Shown: one piece after another, positions 36,462 to 48,100 of the stretch | Position numbering within the stretch: position 1 is the stretch's first letter | How the letters are laid out: every line of letters begins with the position of its first letter | Notes under the pieces: model-generated | Database searches by the model: none | The model's input: the letters and a program-made list of their open reading frames with translations, nothing else | What the model was told of the DNA's origin: nothing | Position numbers and translations under genes: made by a program | NCBI RefSeq assembly: GCF_030466405.1 | Contig: NZ_JAGGJF010000004.1 | Coordinates: 124,001 to 188,000, forward strand | Length of the DNA: 64,000 bases | Source: Pseudidiomarina terrestris | Lineage (GTDB): Bacteria; Pseudomonadota; Gammaproteobacteria; Enterobacterales; Alteromonadaceae | Direction: 5' to 3'

Positions 36462-38036
36462 ATGCAAGATATTCATGCACATCGCATATTAATTTTAGAT
36501 TTTGGTTCACAGTACACGCAACTGATTGCTCGCCGTATCCGTGAAATCGGTGTTTATTGTGAGTTGTGGGCGTGGGATGTCGATGCTGAAGACATCAAAA
36601 ACTTTAACCCGAATGGGATTATCCTCTCCGGTGGCCCGGAGTCGGTGACCGAAGCAGACTCTCCACGTGCCCCGGATTATGTGTTTGAGGCGGGGGTACC
36701 TGTGCTGGGTATCTGCTATGGCATGCAAACCATGGCAGCGCAGTTAGGTGGTAAAGTACAAGGTTCTCTGGAACGTGAATTTGGCTACGCCCTGGTGGAA
36801 CGCACTGCACCCAGCCCGCTGTTTCACCATATTGAAGACAGCGTGCATGACAATGGTAATCCAATGCTGGACGTTTGGATGAGCCATGGTGATAAGGTCA
36901 TCGAATTGCCCGAAGGCTTTAGTATCGTTGCGCAGACCCCAACCTGCCCGATTGCGTCCATGGCTGATGAAGCGCGCGATTTTTATGGCTTACAGTTCCA
37001 CCCGGAAGTGACGCATACCCGTCAGGGTAAGCGGATGCTTGAGCATTTTGTGGTGGAAATCTGTGAGTGCGAAACCAACTGGACCGCGGCACACATTATT
37101 GATGATGCCGTTGCTCGTATTCGCGAGCAGGTGGGCAATGGTAAGGTCGTACTTGGCTTGTCTGGTGGTGTCGACAGTTCCGTCACAGCGATGCTGTTGC
37201 ACCGGGCCATCGGCGACCAATTAACCTGTGTGTTTGTTGATAATGGCTTGTTACGCTGGAAAGAAGCAGAACAAGTCATGGAAATGTTTGGCGACCACTA
37301 CGGTTTGAACATTGTGCATGTGGATGCTGAAGACCGTTTCTTAGATGCTTTAGCCGGCGAACATGATCCGGAAGCCAAACGTAAGATTATCGGCCGTGTC
37401 TTTATCGAAATCTTTGATGAACAGGCCACCAGCATCAACGACGTTTCCTTTTTGGCGCAGGGCACCATTTACCCAGATGTCATCGAATCTGCGGGCTCGA
37501 AAACAGGCAAAGCCCATGTCATCAAGTCGCACCATAACGTCGGCGGTTTACCAGCGGACATGAAGTTAAGCCTGGTTGAACCATTGCGCGAGCTCTTCAA
37601 AGATGAGGTTCGTAAAATAGGTCTGGAACTTGGTCTGCCTTACGATATGTTGTATCGCCATCCCTTCCCGGGTCCAGGCCTGGGAGTTCGGGTACTGGCC
37701 GAAGTTAAGAAAGAGTACTGCGAGCTGTTACGCCGTGCCGACCATATTTTCATTACAGAGCTGCGCAAAGCTGGTTTGTATCACGAAGTGAGTCAGGCAT
37801 TTGCCGTGTTTCTGCCGGTACGTTCGGTAGGGGTGATGGGTGATGCCCGCAAATACGACTGGGTTATTGCTATACGGGCTGTCGAAACGATTGATTTCAT
37901 GACGGCACGTTGGGCTCATTTACCTTATGAGCTGCTGGAAACGGTTTCGAACCGCATCATCAACGAAATCGACGGGATTTCAAGGGTCGTTTACGATATT
38001 TCAGGTAAACCACCGGCAACGATCGAATGGGAGTAG
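36462..38036 (+). CDS. guaA: GMP synthase (glutamine-hydrolysing)
   Basis: A 524-residue enzyme that aminates XMP to GMP. The N-terminal class I amidotransferase has Cys85 in [12 protein letters not shown] and the FHPEVTHT triad segment. The ATP-pyrophosphatase domain has SGGVDSS, and the C-terminal dimerisation domain ends KPPATIEWE. Second gene of guaBA, closed by a strong terminator. Confidence 0.98.
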   Translation: MQDIHAHRILILDFGSQYTQLIARRIREIGVYCELWAWDVDAEDIKNFNPNGIILSGGPESVTEADSPRAPDYVFEAGVPVLGICYGMQTMAAQLGGKVQGSLEREFGYALVERTAPSPLFHHIEDSVHDNGNPMLDVWMSHGDKVIELPEGFSIVAQTPTCPIASMADEARDFYGLQFHPEVTHTRQGKRMLEHFVVEICECETNWTAAHIIDDAVARIREQVGNGKVVLGLSGGVDSSVTAMLLHRAIGDQLTCVFVDNGLLRWKEAEQVMEMFGDHYGLNIVHVDAEDRFLDALAGEHDPEAKRKIIGRVFIEIFDEQATSINDVSFLAQGTIYPDVIESAGSKTGKAHVIKSHHNVGGLPADMKLSLVEPLRELFKDEVRKIGLELGLPYDMLYRHPFPGPGLGVRVLAEVKKEYCELLRRADHIFITELRKAGLYHEVSQAFAVFLPVRSVGVMGDARKYDWVIAIRAVETIDFMTARWAHLPYELLETVSNRIINEIDGISRVVYDISGKPPATIEWE

Positions 38037-38073
38037 ATTCATCCTGTTGTGTCTAACCACGGATTGGTTATTG

Positions 38074-38109
38074 AAAGCCATTGACGCTATTATCGTCAGT
38101 GGCTTTTTT
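38074..38109 (+). terminator. Rho-independent terminator after guaA
   Basis: A 13-bp stem (38074-38086 with 38094-38106, one G-T pair) closes a 7-nt loop and ends in a T run. It separates guaBA from ndh, whose ATG lies 24 nt downstream. Confidence 0.92.
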
Positions 38110-38132
38110 AATTTTAAAGGAGCGAAACTCAT

Positions 38133-39428
38133 ATGCAGGAGCAAATTGTCATTGTTGGTGGTGGTGCCGGAGGCCTTGAACTGGCGACGATGCTCGGGCG
38201 CAAGCTGGGCCGCAGTGAGCAAGCAAAAGTCACCTTGATTGATCGCAACAGTACGCATCTATGGAAACCGTTATTGCATGAAGTAGCTTCGGGCGCGCTG
38301 GATTCGCGTATGGAGGAGCTGGATTATAGAGGCCAAAGTGCGCGCTGCGGATTTGAGTTTTTGCTGGGAACACTGGAGTCGGTAGATAAAGATAACAAAA
38401 CGATTCAGTTAGCTGCGATCCGTGATGATCGTGGCAAAGAAGTCGTTGCTGCACGAAGCCTTTCCTATGATCGCCTGATTCTTGCAATCGGTGGGGTGAC
38501 TGCGGATTTTGGCACTCCCGGAGTTACAGATCACAGCTATTTCCTGGACTCCTTGCGGCAGGCGGATCGATTCCATGAACACCTGCTGAATGAGTTTTTG
38601 CGGGTCAACAAGTCCATCGGAGAAGGTAATGCGACGAAACTTTCACTGGCTATTGTCGGTGGCGGTGCTACCGGCGTTGAGTTAGCAGCAGAGTTGATTC
38701 ATTCAGTATCACTGCTGTCAATTTATGGCTTGTCTCATCTTGATCGAAAACATTTTGAAGTTTGTTTAGTAGAAGCAAAGCAGCGGCTTTTGCCCGAATT
38801 ACCGGAGCGTTTGTCGAAACTGGTTGAGAAAAAACTCAGCTCGTTGGGCGTCGAAGTCATGTTGAATAACCCTGTTATAGAGGTAAAAGAAAATACCCTT
38901 GTACTCGGTGAAGGTGAGCCTATTCAGGCGGATTTGATCGTCTGGGCGGCTGGGGTACGGGCTCCTGACATTGTAAACGACTGGGGCTTGGAGACGCGGA
39001 AAAATAATCAAATTAAAGTGAATCAGTACCTGCAAACCCTATCAGATGAAGCTATCTATGCGTTAGGTGACTGTGCGGCGTGTCCCATTGACGACGCGCG
39101 CTGGGTTCCGCCACGCGCACAGTCGGCACACCAAATGGCGAAACGTCTGTATCGGAATATTGTACGAGAATACCAGCTGAAGCCGCCAAAGCGGTTTGTC
39201 TATAAAGAACGTGGGTCGCTGGTCTCGTTGAGTCGTTATTCCGCGGTCGGTAATTTTATGCAAAGTAAGAGTTTATCGGTGCCGCTTGAGGGAACTTTGG
39301 CACGCTGGGCTTACGCGAGTTTATACCGCCTGCATCAGCGCGTCTTGCATGGCTGGTGGAAAATGTTCCTGTTGCTGCTGGTGGATAAACTGAAGCGTGC
39401 GGTAAAACCGCGTTTGAAATTACACTGA
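38133..39428 (+). CDS. ndh: Type II NADH dehydrogenase (NDH-2)
   Basis: A 431-residue flavoprotein that passes electrons from NADH to quinone without pumping protons, at the inner face of the inner membrane. It has an FAD site near the N-terminus (IVGGGAGGLELA), the NADH-binding IVGGGATGVELAAEL, the YALGDCA segment and a C-terminal amphipathic region for membrane contact. A strong ribosome site (AAAGGAG) precedes the ATG. It is a single-gene unit just after the guaBA terminator. Confidence 0.93.
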   Translation: MQEQIVIVGGGAGGLELATMLGRKLGRSEQAKVTLIDRNSTHLWKPLLHEVASGALDSRMEELDYRGQSARCGFEFLLGTLESVDKDNKTIQLAAIRDDRGKEVVAARSLSYDRLILAIGGVTADFGTPGVTDHSYFLDSLRQADRFHEHLLNEFLRVNKSIGEGNATKLSLAIVGGGATGVELAAELIHSVSLLSIYGLSHLDRKHFEVCLVEAKQRLLPELPERLSKLVEKKLSSLGVEVMLNNPVIEVKENTLVLGEGEPIQADLIVWAAGVRAPDIVNDWGLETRKNNQIKVNQYLQTLSDEAIYALGDCAACPIDDARWVPPRAQSAHQMAKRLYRNIVREYQLKPPKRFVYKERGSLVSLSRYSAVGNFMQSKSLSVPLEGTLARWAYASLYRLHQRVLHGWWKMFLLLLVDKLKRAVKPRLKLH

Positions 39429-39547
39429 CGATATACATCAGCAAGGGCTTGAGGCACAATGCCAGACATCTAAATTTTGTTGGTATATCGCCAGGCGATC
39501 AGTCGTAACTATTGACTTTATATCTGCAGGTTGGGCACATTGAGCTT

Positions 39548-40957
39548 ATGAATTATTGCAAAGGGTTTCTGACCCTGCTGGCATTAGTGCTACTGGCCGG
39601 CTGCGCGCCACAACCGCAGCCTGATCACCTTACCCAAATCCGAGAACGTGGTGTTCTTCGGGTCGGCACCCTGTTAGGACCGACCACCTACTATCACGAA
39701 TTCGAGAGTGAGGGCGGTCTTGAGTACGCGCTTGCCGCAACCTTCGCTGAACAGCTCGACGTCGAGCTCGAGATCGTCTCCCGCTACAATATCAAAGACC
39801 TGTTTGGCTTACTCGATCGCGGCCAGGTCGATGTGGTGGCCGCCGGGCTGGATCGCACTCCCCGTAGGGACCGCAATTATCGCTTTGGACCTCCATATCA
39901 GGAAGTCGCGCAGCGACTGGTCTATCGCCAGGGCTCACGGACCCGTCCGCGGGACTGGAGCCAGGTCGATGGCGAGGTGGTGGTCGTCGCTGGTAGCAGT
40001 CACCATGATTGGTTACGCCGCAACAGCGAACGCTTTCCTGAACTGCGCTGGCGGGCAACCAATGAGCACGATGCCACGGAGTTATTACGGGCCGTCATAG
40101 ACGGCGAAATTGCATTTACCATCGCGGACAGCAATATTCTGGATATGCAAAGGCGCTACTTCCCGAATATCAGTGTTGCCTTCACCGTGCGGGATAACCT
40201 GGATGTCAGCTGGATGTTAGGTCCCGGGCGTGATGCCTCCCTCTATGCCGAAGTGATTCAGTTTTTTGGTGATCTGCGTCAGTCAGGTGAACTGGATCGT
40301 TTGGTGGATCAGCACTTTGGCCACGTCTCACAATTTAACTATGTGGATACCAGTCTGTTCATCGATGCGGTGCAAACCACACTGCCCAAATATCGCGATT
40401 TCTTTGTCGAGCACTCAGGGCAGTTGGACTGGCGCCTGCTCGCTGCTATTTCCTATCAGGAAAGTCTGTGGAATCCGCGCGCCGTTTCCGCAACGGGCGT
40501 GCGTGGGCTGATGATGTTGACCCTGCCGACCGCCGAGGAGATGGGCGTAAGTAGCCGTTTGAATCCGGAAGAGAGTATTCGCGGCGGCGCTCGTTATTTC
40601 GAACGCATGTTAGGGACTATTCCCGCACGAATCCCTGAGCCTGACCGTACCTGGTTTGCCTTAGCATCCTATAACATTGGCTATGGCCACCTGGAAGATG
40701 CGCGCGTCTTAACCGAACGCCAAGGTGGGGATCCGGATCGCTGGATTGATGTGCGAAAACGACTACCCTTATTGAGACAGAAAAAATATTATCGACAAAC
40801 ACGCTTTGGTTTTGCGCGTGGTGATGAACCGGTGCGATATGTAGGGAACATTCGTCGCTATTACGACACTCTGGTTTGGTTGGATGAACGCGGACGTATT
40901 CCAGCTCAGCCCCTGGAGATCTCACTGCCGATTGGTAGCGGAGACGAGGTAAACTGA
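39548..40957 (+). CDS. mltF: Membrane-bound lytic murein transglycosylase F
   Basis: A 469-residue outer-membrane lipoprotein (LLAGC, Cys19) that cleaves peptidoglycan. The N-terminal half is a solute-binding-protein-like regulatory domain (about 25-260, with RGVLRVGT and RGQVDVVAAGLD). The C-terminal half is a lysozyme-like SLT domain with catalytic Glu305 in ISYQESLWNP, followed by GVRGLMML and SYNIGYGHLEDA. The ATG at 39548 gives a proper lipoprotein signal; the open frame extends to 39512 without one. It overlaps the downstream small ORF by 1 nt. Confidence 0.93.
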   Translation: MNYCKGFLTLLALVLLAGCAPQPQPDHLTQIRERGVLRVGTLLGPTTYYHEFESEGGLEYALAATFAEQLDVELEIVSRYNIKDLFGLLDRGQVDVVAAGLDRTPRRDRNYRFGPPYQEVAQRLVYRQGSRTRPRDWSQVDGEVVVVAGSSHHDWLRRNSERFPELRWRATNEHDATELLRAVIDGEIAFTIADSNILDMQRRYFPNISVAFTVRDNLDVSWMLGPGRDASLYAEVIQFFGDLRQSGELDRLVDQHFGHVSQFNYVDTSLFIDAVQTTLPKYRDFFVEHSGQLDWRLLAAISYQESLWNPRAVSATGVRGLMMLTLPTAEEMGVSSRLNPEESIRGGARYFERMLGTIPARIPEPDRTWFALASYNIGYGHLEDARVLTERQGGDPDRWIDVRKRLPLLRQKKYYRQTRFGFARGDEPVRYVGNIRRYYDTLVWLDERGRIPAQPLEISLPIGSGDEVN

Positions 40958-41076
40958 TGCGCACAAAAAAACGACTGGTCCCACATGCCCGGCGCCGGGC
41001 TTGGTTACGCAAGCGCACGCATCTAAAAAATGAACGACGCCAGAAATGGTTTCGTTTATGTGAGAAAGAAGATTAA
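40957..41076 (+). CDS. Small basic ORF between mltF and purL, unknown
   Basis: A 39-codon frame whose ATG overlaps the mltF stop codon (TGATG), a layout that favours translational coupling. The product is strikingly basic: 17 Arg or Lys and two His, with RRR and KKR runs, and an acidic tail CEKED. There is no membrane helix or signal peptide. I recognise no family. It could be a small RNA-binding or ribosome-associated protein, or chance. The coupling and charge make it worth listing. Confidence 0.45.
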   Translation: MRTKKRLVPHARRRAWLRKRTHLKNERRQKWFRLCEKED

Positions 41077-41116
41077 CTTGCAGTCGAACGCGGTAGTTTA
41101 GCAAGCAAAAAAAGAC

Positions 41117-41122
41117 TATAAT
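41117..41122 (+). promoter_or_regulatory. Perfect -10 element for purL
   Basis: TATAAT, identical to the consensus -10, stands 55 nt before the purL GTG and just after the small ORF. The -35 region (TAGTTT at 41094) is weak. No PurR palindrome was recognised. Confidence 0.6.
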
Positions 41123-41176
41123 ACGCGTCCTCAAAAGTCGGTGAAAACCATCCACTGCCAACCTGGAGAACGACCT

Positions 41177-44100
41177 GTGGAGATAGTACGCGGCGCCCCA
41201 GCCTTATCTGAATTTCGAACGGAAAAATTATTGCAACGGTTACATCAGGCGGATGTTCCGGCGCAGGATGTGTATGCCGAGTACGTACACTTTGTTGATG
41301 TTACCGCTTCTTTATCAGATGACGAGCAGCAGGTCCTAAAAAAGCTGCTGACCTATGGTCCAGCACTTGCCCAACACCTTCCGGCAGGAGCTCTGCTCGC
41401 CGTTGTGCCGCGGGTAGGAACCATTTCTCCCTGGTCGTCAAAAGCGACCGACATTGCACACAATTGTGGACTGGACAAAATCCGTCGGCTCGAGCGTGGC
41501 ATGGTTTATTATCTTGAAGGCGAGCTAGATGAAGAACAGCTCCAACGCGCGAGTGCTGTGCTACATGATCGCATGACCGAGATGGTATTACGGGATCTGG
41601 ACGAAGCGGACGCACTGTTCGCTGCCGCCACCCCTGAGCCGCTGACCTCAGTCGATATTCTTGCCGGTGGCCGTGAAGCGTTGCAACGCGCCAATATTGA
41701 TATGGGCTTAGCCCTCGCCGACGATGAAATAGACTATTTGTTCGATAGTTTTAATAGCTTAGGGCGTAATCCTAACGACATCGAACTTTATATGTTTGCG
41801 CAGGCGAATTCCGAGCACTGCCGTCATAAAATCTTTAATGCCGACTGGACCATCGACGGTAAAGAGCAGTTAAAGTCGCTGTTCAAGATGATTAAAAATA
41901 CCTTTGAGGTGACCCCTGATAACGTGTTGTCCGCGTACAAGGATAATGCTGCGGTCATGGTCGGCTCAGAAGCCGGACGCTTTTTCCCGTATCCGGCAGG
42001 CTCGCAGGCAGCAGGTGAGTACAGCTACTTCCACGAGCCCATCCATATCTTAATGAAAGTTGAAACCCACAATCACCCAACGGCAATTTCTCCGTTCCCT
42101 GGTGCGGCGACGGGCTCCGGCGGTGAGATCCGTGATGAAGGCGCAACGGGCCGCGGTTCTAAACCTAAAGCTGGTTTGGTGGGCTTCAGCGTCTCCAACC
42201 TACGTATTCCGGGCTTTGAACAACCCTGGGAAGAAGATTTTGGCAAGCCTGATCGTATTGTCACCGCGCTGGAGATCATGCTGGAAGGGCCACTGGGCGG
42301 TGCTGCATTTAACAACGAATTTGGTCGCCCGGCGTTGACCGGTTATTTCCGTACCTATGAAGAACGCGTTGAAAGCCATAACGGTGCTGAAGTCCGTGGT
42401 TACCATAAACCGATCATGATCGCCGGTGGTATGGGGAATATCCGTGAGAGTCACGTCGAGAAGGGCGAGATTCCTGTAGGTGCCAAGCTGGTTGTACTCG
42501 GTGGGCCTGCCATGAACATAGGCCTGGGCGGCGGCGCAGCATCGTCAATGGCGTCGGGCAGTTCCAGCGAAGATCTCGATTTTGCCTCGGTACAGCGTGA
42601 TAACCCAGAGATGGAGCGCCGCTGTCAGGAAGTCATCGACCGCTGCTGGCAGTTGGGCGACAAGAACCCGATTGCCTTTATCCATGACGTCGGCGCCGGT
42701 GGTCTTTCCAATGCCATGCCGGAACTGGTCAGCGATGGCGGCCGTGGGGGCAAATTCGAATTACGCGAAATACCCAACGATGAGCCGGGTATGTCGCCAC
42801 TTGCGATATGGTGTAATGAGTCGCAAGAACGGTATGTTATGGCGATTGCCGCAGATCGGATGACCACTTTTGCCGAGATTTGTGAACGTGAGCGCGCACC
42901 TTTTGCGGTGATAGGCGAAGCGACAGAGGAAGAGCATTTAACCTTAACCGATCGCCACTTTGAAAACACCCCGATCGATTTGCCGCTCAATGTACTTCTG
43001 GGTAAGGCACCGAAGATGCACCGCGATGTGCAACGTAAGCAGGTTGCCGGAGAAGCGTTGCAAACAGGGGCTATCGATATTGCTGAGGCAGCAGAACGTC
43101 TGCTTAGACTGCCGGCGATTGCCGAGAAAACCTTTTTGATTACCATCGGTGATCGCAGTGTGACCGGGCTGGTGGCGCGCGATCAGATGGTAGGTCCATG
43201 GCAGATTCCTGTTGCTGATGTTGCAGTTACCGCAGCAAGCTACGACACTTATGCCGGTGAAGCGATGGCAATGGGTGAGCGAACGCCATTAGCGCTATTA
43301 GATTATGCCGCATCGGCGCGAATTGCGGTGGGTGAGGCACTAACAAATATTGCCGCTGCCGATATCGGTGACCTTAAACACATTAAACTCTCTGCGAACT
43401 GGATGGCCGCCGCAGGTCATCCTGGTGAAGACGCTGGTTTATACGAAGCAGTGAAAGCAGTGGGCGAAGAGTTGTGCCCGGAGCTGGGTATCACCATCCC
43501 GGTGGGTAAAGACTCCATGTCGATGAAAACCCAGTGGCAAGACGACGGTGAAACCAAAGCGGTCACCGCGCCGTTGAGCCTGGTGATTACTGCCTTCGGA
43601 CGGGTGCATGACGTACGTCGTACGGTCACTCCACAGCTGCGCACGGATAAGGGCGATACACGCTTAGTGCTGATTGATTTAGGCATGGGCAAGGCTCGTT
43701 TAGGGGGCTCGGCTATTGCACAGGTTTACCGTCAGCTTGGCGATGTAACCCCTGATGTCGATTGTGCAGAGCACTTAAAAGGTTTCTTTAACGTCACGCA
43801 ACAGCTGGTTCGTGATAAAAAATTACTGGCCTATCACGATCGCTCAGATGGTGGCTTGTTCGTGACTGTTGCTGAGATGGCATTCGCCGGGAACTGTGCA
43901 GCGCACATTCGTCTTGATGAGGTTCATGCAGACGATCTGGCGGCGCTTTACAGCGAAGAACTGGGCGCGGTGATACAGGTGCGCAGCGACGATGTCGAAA
44001 AAGTCGTAGCCGCTTATACCGATGCAGGTCTGGGTGATGCAGTCAAAGTGATAGGTGAGGCCGCCGTAGGCGATGAAGTCAGCTTTAAGCGCGACGGTGA

Positions 44101-45073
44101 CATGGTTCTTAATGGTACCCGTAGCCATTTCCGTAAGATCTGGGCTGAAACCACTCATAAAATGCAGCGTCTGCGTGATAACCCCGCCTGTGCCGATGAG
44201 GAATTTGCAGCGAAGCAAGCAGCGGATGACACTGGGCTTTTCGCTGACCTTTCTTTTGACGCCAGTGAGGACGTTGCCGCGCCTTACATTAACACTGGAC
44301 GTGATCCGGTCGTCGCTATCCTACGGGAGCAAGGCGTGAATTCCCACGTCGAGATGGCAGCTGCGTTTGATCGTGCCGGATTCGCCGCCATTGACGTGCA
44401 CATGAGCGATATCCTTGCCGGCCGCATAAGCCTTGATAAGTTTAACGGACTTGTTGCCTGCGGTGGCTTCTCGTACGGTGATGTACTTGGAGCTGGTGAA
44501 GGCTGGGCGAAATCAATCCTGTTCAACAGCCGGGCGCGCGATGAATTTGCGGCCTTCTTTGAGAAGCAAAAGACCTTTGCGCTGGGTATTTGTAATGGCT
44601 GTCAGATGCTCTCGAACTTGCGCGAGCTGATTCCGGGAGCTGATCCTTGGCCGCACTTCGTGACCAACCGCTCGGAGCGGTTTGAAGCACGCGTGAGCAT
44701 GGTTGAGATCCAGGATAGCCCGTCGTTATTCTTCAACGGTATGCAAGGCTCAAAAATGCCCATCGCAGTGTCTCATGGCGAAGGTCGCGCGGAATTTAAA
44801 GGGTCAAACCTGGCGACTGTTACTGAGCAGGGGCTGGTCGCGGTGCGCTATATTACCAACAAAGGTGGCATCGCCATGGATTATCCGGCAAACCCGAACG
44901 GCTCGCCCGAAGGGATCACCGGACTGACTACGCCGGACGGTCGCGTATCTATTATGATGCCGCACCCGGAACGCGTCTTCCGTACTGTTGCCAATAGCTG
45001 GCACCCTGATGAATGGGGCGAAGACAGTCCGTGGATGCGCATGTTCAGAAACGCGCGCGTCTATCTTGGCTAA
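41177..45073 (+). CDS. purL: Phosphoribosylformylglycinamidine synthase
   Basis: A 1298-residue enzyme of purine synthesis that converts FGAR to FGAM using glutamine and ATP. It contains the N-terminal PurS-like domain, the synthase domains with [14 protein letters not shown] and [20 protein letters not shown], and a C-terminal class I amidotransferase with the nucleophile in [10 protein letters not shown] and HPERVF at the end. I place the start at the GTG at 41177, giving [14 protein letters not shown], which aligns with the E. coli start; GGAG stands 8 nt before it. A GTG at 41141 would add 12 residues without homology. Confidence 0.97.
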   Translation: MEIVRGAPALSEFRTEKLLQRLHQADVPAQDVYAEYVHFVDVTASLSDDEQQVLKKLLTYGPALAQHLPAGALLAVVPRVGTISPWSSKATDIAHNCGLDKIRRLERGMVYYLEGELDEEQLQRASAVLHDRMTEMVLRDLDEADALFAAATPEPLTSVDILAGGREALQRANIDMGLALADDEIDYLFDSFNSLGRNPNDIELYMFAQANSEHCRHKIFNADWTIDGKEQLKSLFKMIKNTFEVTPDNVLSAYKDNAAVMVGSEAGRFFPYPAGSQAAGEYSYFHEPIHILMKVETHNHPTAISPFPGAATGSGGEIRDEGATGRGSKPKAGLVGFSVSNLRIPGFEQPWEEDFGKPDRIVTALEIMLEGPLGGAAFNNEFGRPALTGYFRTYEERVESHNGAEVRGYHKPIMIAGGMGNIRESHVEKGEIPVGAKLVVLGGPAMNIGLGGGAASSMASGSSSEDLDFASVQRDNPEMERRCQEVIDRCWQLGDKNPIAFIHDVGAGGLSNAMPELVSDGGRGGKFELREIPNDEPGMSPLAIWCNESQERYVMAIAADRMTTFAEICERERAPFAVIGEATEEEHLTLTDRHFENTPIDLPLNVLLGKAPKMHRDVQRKQVAGEALQTGAIDIAEAAERLLRLPAIAEKTFLITIGDRSVTGLVARDQMVGPWQIPVADVAVTAASYDTYAGEAMAMGERTPLALLDYAASARIAVGEALTNIAAADIGDLKHIKLSANWMAAAGHPGEDAGLYEAVKAVGEELCPELGITIPVGKDSMSMKTQWQDDGETKAVTAPLSLVITAFGRVHDVRRTVTPQLRTDKGDTRLVLIDLGMGKARLGGSAIAQVYRQLGDVTPDVDCAEHLKGFFNVTQQLVRDKKLLAYHDRSDGGLFVTVAEMAFAGNCAAHIRLDEVHADDLAALYSEELGAVIQVRSDDVEKVVAAYTDAGLGDAVKVIGEAAVGDEVSFKRDGDMVLNGTRSHFRKIWAETTHKMQRLRDNPACADEEFAAKQAADDTGLFADLSFDASEDVAAPYINTGRDPVVAILREQGVNSHVEMAAAFDRAGFAAIDVHMSDILAGRISLDKFNGLVACGGFSYGDVLGAGEGWAKSILFNSRARDEFAAFFEKQKTFALGICNGCQMLSNLRELIPGADPWPHFVTNRSERFEARVSMVEIQDSPSLFFNGMQGSKMPIAVSHGEGRAEFKGSNLATVTEQGLVAVRYITNKGGIAMDYPANPNGSPEGITGLTTPDGRVSIMMPHPERVFRTVANSWHPDEWGEDSPWMRMFRNARVYLG

Positions 45074-45090
45074 CGTGTTTTAGATAATAA

Positions 45091-45116
45091 AAAACCCGGC
45101 GTTTGCCGGGTTTTTT
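45091..45116. terminator. Bidirectional terminator between purL and the Oar-like receptor
   Basis: A 10-bp stem (AAAACCCGGC with GCCGGGTTTT) has a GTTT loop and a T run on the plus side. A-rich sequence on the other side makes it usable for both convergent genes. Confidence 0.88.
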
Positions 45117-45145
45117 ATGGACGCTCGCGAGCGTCTGAGTGCGTT

Positions 45146-48100
45146 TTAGAAGTCGTACTGGAAGCCCAGACGAACACTCCAAAGTGATGGCTGACCCGCA
45201 CGACCCTGAACCTGGTTGATACGCGGGGTAATATCCTCGAACACCCATTGATTCTGGTCGTTGATGCCGACTTCAGCAACGTTGACAGAACGCGGGAAGC
45301 TGGTTTCGTACAGCACACCCCAGTCATCGTTCAGCATGTTGGTGAAGTTATCCACAACGAAATAGACACGAGACTTGTGATCCTGCATAAAGCCAGGTAA
45401 TTCCTGCTCGACCTTCAGGTCAACTTTATGCCACCAGTCGCTGTTGAACTCGTTACGAGGAGCAATACCGCCAGCGTACTGACTCAGGCCTGACTCTTCA
45501 ATAAATGCCAGGAATTCCTGGATATCGCTGCTGGTCAGGTCGTCGCCCCAAGCCACATTGCTATCATTTTCGCCGGTCGGCACGTACAGCAGTGAGCGGC
45601 CGCGGGTAATGTCGCCAACAGGTGCATTCATAGTGAAGCTGTAGGGACGACCTTTATTGGCTGAACCGAACAGGCTGAAGGTGGTGTCATAGCCGGAGAA
45701 GAACTCTTTGGTGTAGGTACCACGGAACGTGAAACGATGAGGGATCTCATAGTTCGAAGTTGCGATACCCGGGTTCTCCGCATCTGCTGTCGCGACACTG
45801 GTGTAGTTCGAGTAAGCGACGGAACTGGTCATTGGATTGACATCTTCTGACTTGTTCCAGGCGTACGCAAGTGACCAGTTAAAGCCCCAGTCGTGATCTT
45901 TCGAAACGGCAAAGCTGATGCTCGTTTGCTCACCTGAGTCACCGTCAACGTTGGTCAGCAGGAAGGCATCAGAGCCATTGCGCGAATAGATCGGACGACC
46001 GTCCGGAGCTGTACCGCTCTGCTCTGCGCGTAAGTCTTTGATGATCGCTGCATCTTGCTTACGAGTGTGGAGGAAGTCAGCCATCAGAACGTAGTCGTTT
46101 TCGGTGACATAAGTTGCGCCAACTGCAAACTTCCATTCGTTTGGAATTTCGAAATCAGGATCCAATGCGTTGACAGGGCCACGGCCAGCAGCGGTTGCTA
46201 CCTCGTCAATCATTTCCACAGGCACATCAATGATAGGTGAGCCAGAACCGTAGTCCAGATCAAACAGGTTGACGTCGAAACGGTTTGCTTCATACAGCGT
46301 CACACCGTTATTCGAGTAATTGTTCGACAACCAGACGTTCGGATTACCACCGGAGTAAAGACCGAAACCACCGCGAACTTCAAGCTGATCATTGACGACC
46401 CAGTTCACGCCAAGACGTGGTTGAATCAGCCCTTCACCGTCAAGTGTTGCAGTGTTCTCAAAGCCATAGGTATCAAGAAATGCCTGATTAAGAGTAGGTG
46501 CGTCGCTGGTCGTGTACCAGTCATAGCGCAGGCCCAGTGTCAGGGTTAAGTCGTAATCGATGAAGTAGTATTCATCTTGCCCGTACAGGGTATTGACCGC
46601 ATATTCGAATTGCGCAGCGCCATCGTTTGGATTGTTGGTGCCGGCTGCATTTTCGTATATCAGACGGTCGACTAAACCGCTTTCGAAGTCATCAATTGAG
46701 TTAAATCGATGCTCACCCTGAGCTTCCTGAATAAACAGGTTAAAGACGTCATAGCTTTCGTATTCGTAACCGAAGGTCAAGGTATGATCATCTAACAGGT
46801 AGGTACCGGATAGTTTATAGAAGGAGGTATCGTAGGCCAGCTTATTGGCGTGACGCGAGTCATCGGCACCAAGGTAGATGGTATTGCCGTTATGACGAAT
46901 CTGAACCTCGCCGATGTCGTTGCCGCCGAGCGGCTCGACGCGGTTTTCTAACTCTGAGTAACCGGCACGAAGTTCCGTTGAGAAGTTATAAGTCCAGTCA
47001 GAGTAGAGCTGTGCAACATAGGAGTTAAACTCCGCACCACGCTCATAAAAGTGGTTGGAGAACTCAAGCTCATCGCTATCGCCGTCGGATTCAGCAATGG
47101 AGTAACCGTCATTGTAGTTATAAGTGAATGACGCACGATGATCCTGGTTGATGTACCAGTCGAGTTTGGCAAGGAACTTCTCATCTTCAACGGGTAAGCT
47201 CGCCGGGAACCCACCTGGCTCAAAATTATAAACATTACGAGCGATCGCTGCGATGCGATCTAAGTCGGCTTGGGTCACGCCTTGCACAGGGGTGGCGACA
47301 CTGGCGTCTTCAGGACCACGATCGAAAGTATCGGAACCTTCGAGCTTTTCATAAGCGATGAAGGCGAATAGCTTATCCTTAATCAGCGCACCGCCGCCGT
47401 TAAAACCATAGCGCTTTTCATTGAACGCACCGATGTTAACCGGTTCACCTTCCAGCTCATCACCGGTGAGTGAGTCGTTGGTGTAATCGAAGAAGACACT
47501 GCCAAAGAGCTCGTTCTCACCTGACTTGGTGACGGCGTTAATATTACATGCGGTAAAGCCACCGTACTCGACATCAAAGGGGGCCAGCTCAACTGCAACT
47601 TGCTCAATCGCATCGTAAGAAAATGGCATACGCTCTGTGGGGTAACCACTGGAATTCAAACCAAAGTTGTCATTGGTGCGGACGCCATCGACGGTCAGAC
47701 TGTTGAAACGCGGGTTGCCACCGCCACACTGGATGTCACGGGCATTGGTTTCATTGATGTAAATGCGTGGGTCAATTTGCACAACATCTTTGATGTCACG
47801 ATTCGGTGCAGGCTGATTTTGAATGTCGCGCAAGTTAAAGTTCGATGCAGGACTGCTGGCACCAGAAGTCATGGTCAGGCGACGGCCTTCCACCGAGATA
47901 CGCTCGACAGTTTGCTGAGCGACCTGAACACGAACATTTTCTGTCTCACCAAGCGTCAGGTAAACGTTCTCAACAACTTCGCTGTTGCCCATCGCGTCAG
48001 TTACGGTGAGTGTGTATGGACCGCCGACGGCAAGACCGCGGGCTGAAAACAGGCCACTATCGTTAGCACTGAAGGTGGTCGTGGTACCGGTACGTTCGTC

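Noticed and set aside
42625-43146. A 173-codon minus-strand frame inside purL
   Set aside because: Serine/arginine-rich shadow of a conserved enzyme frame.
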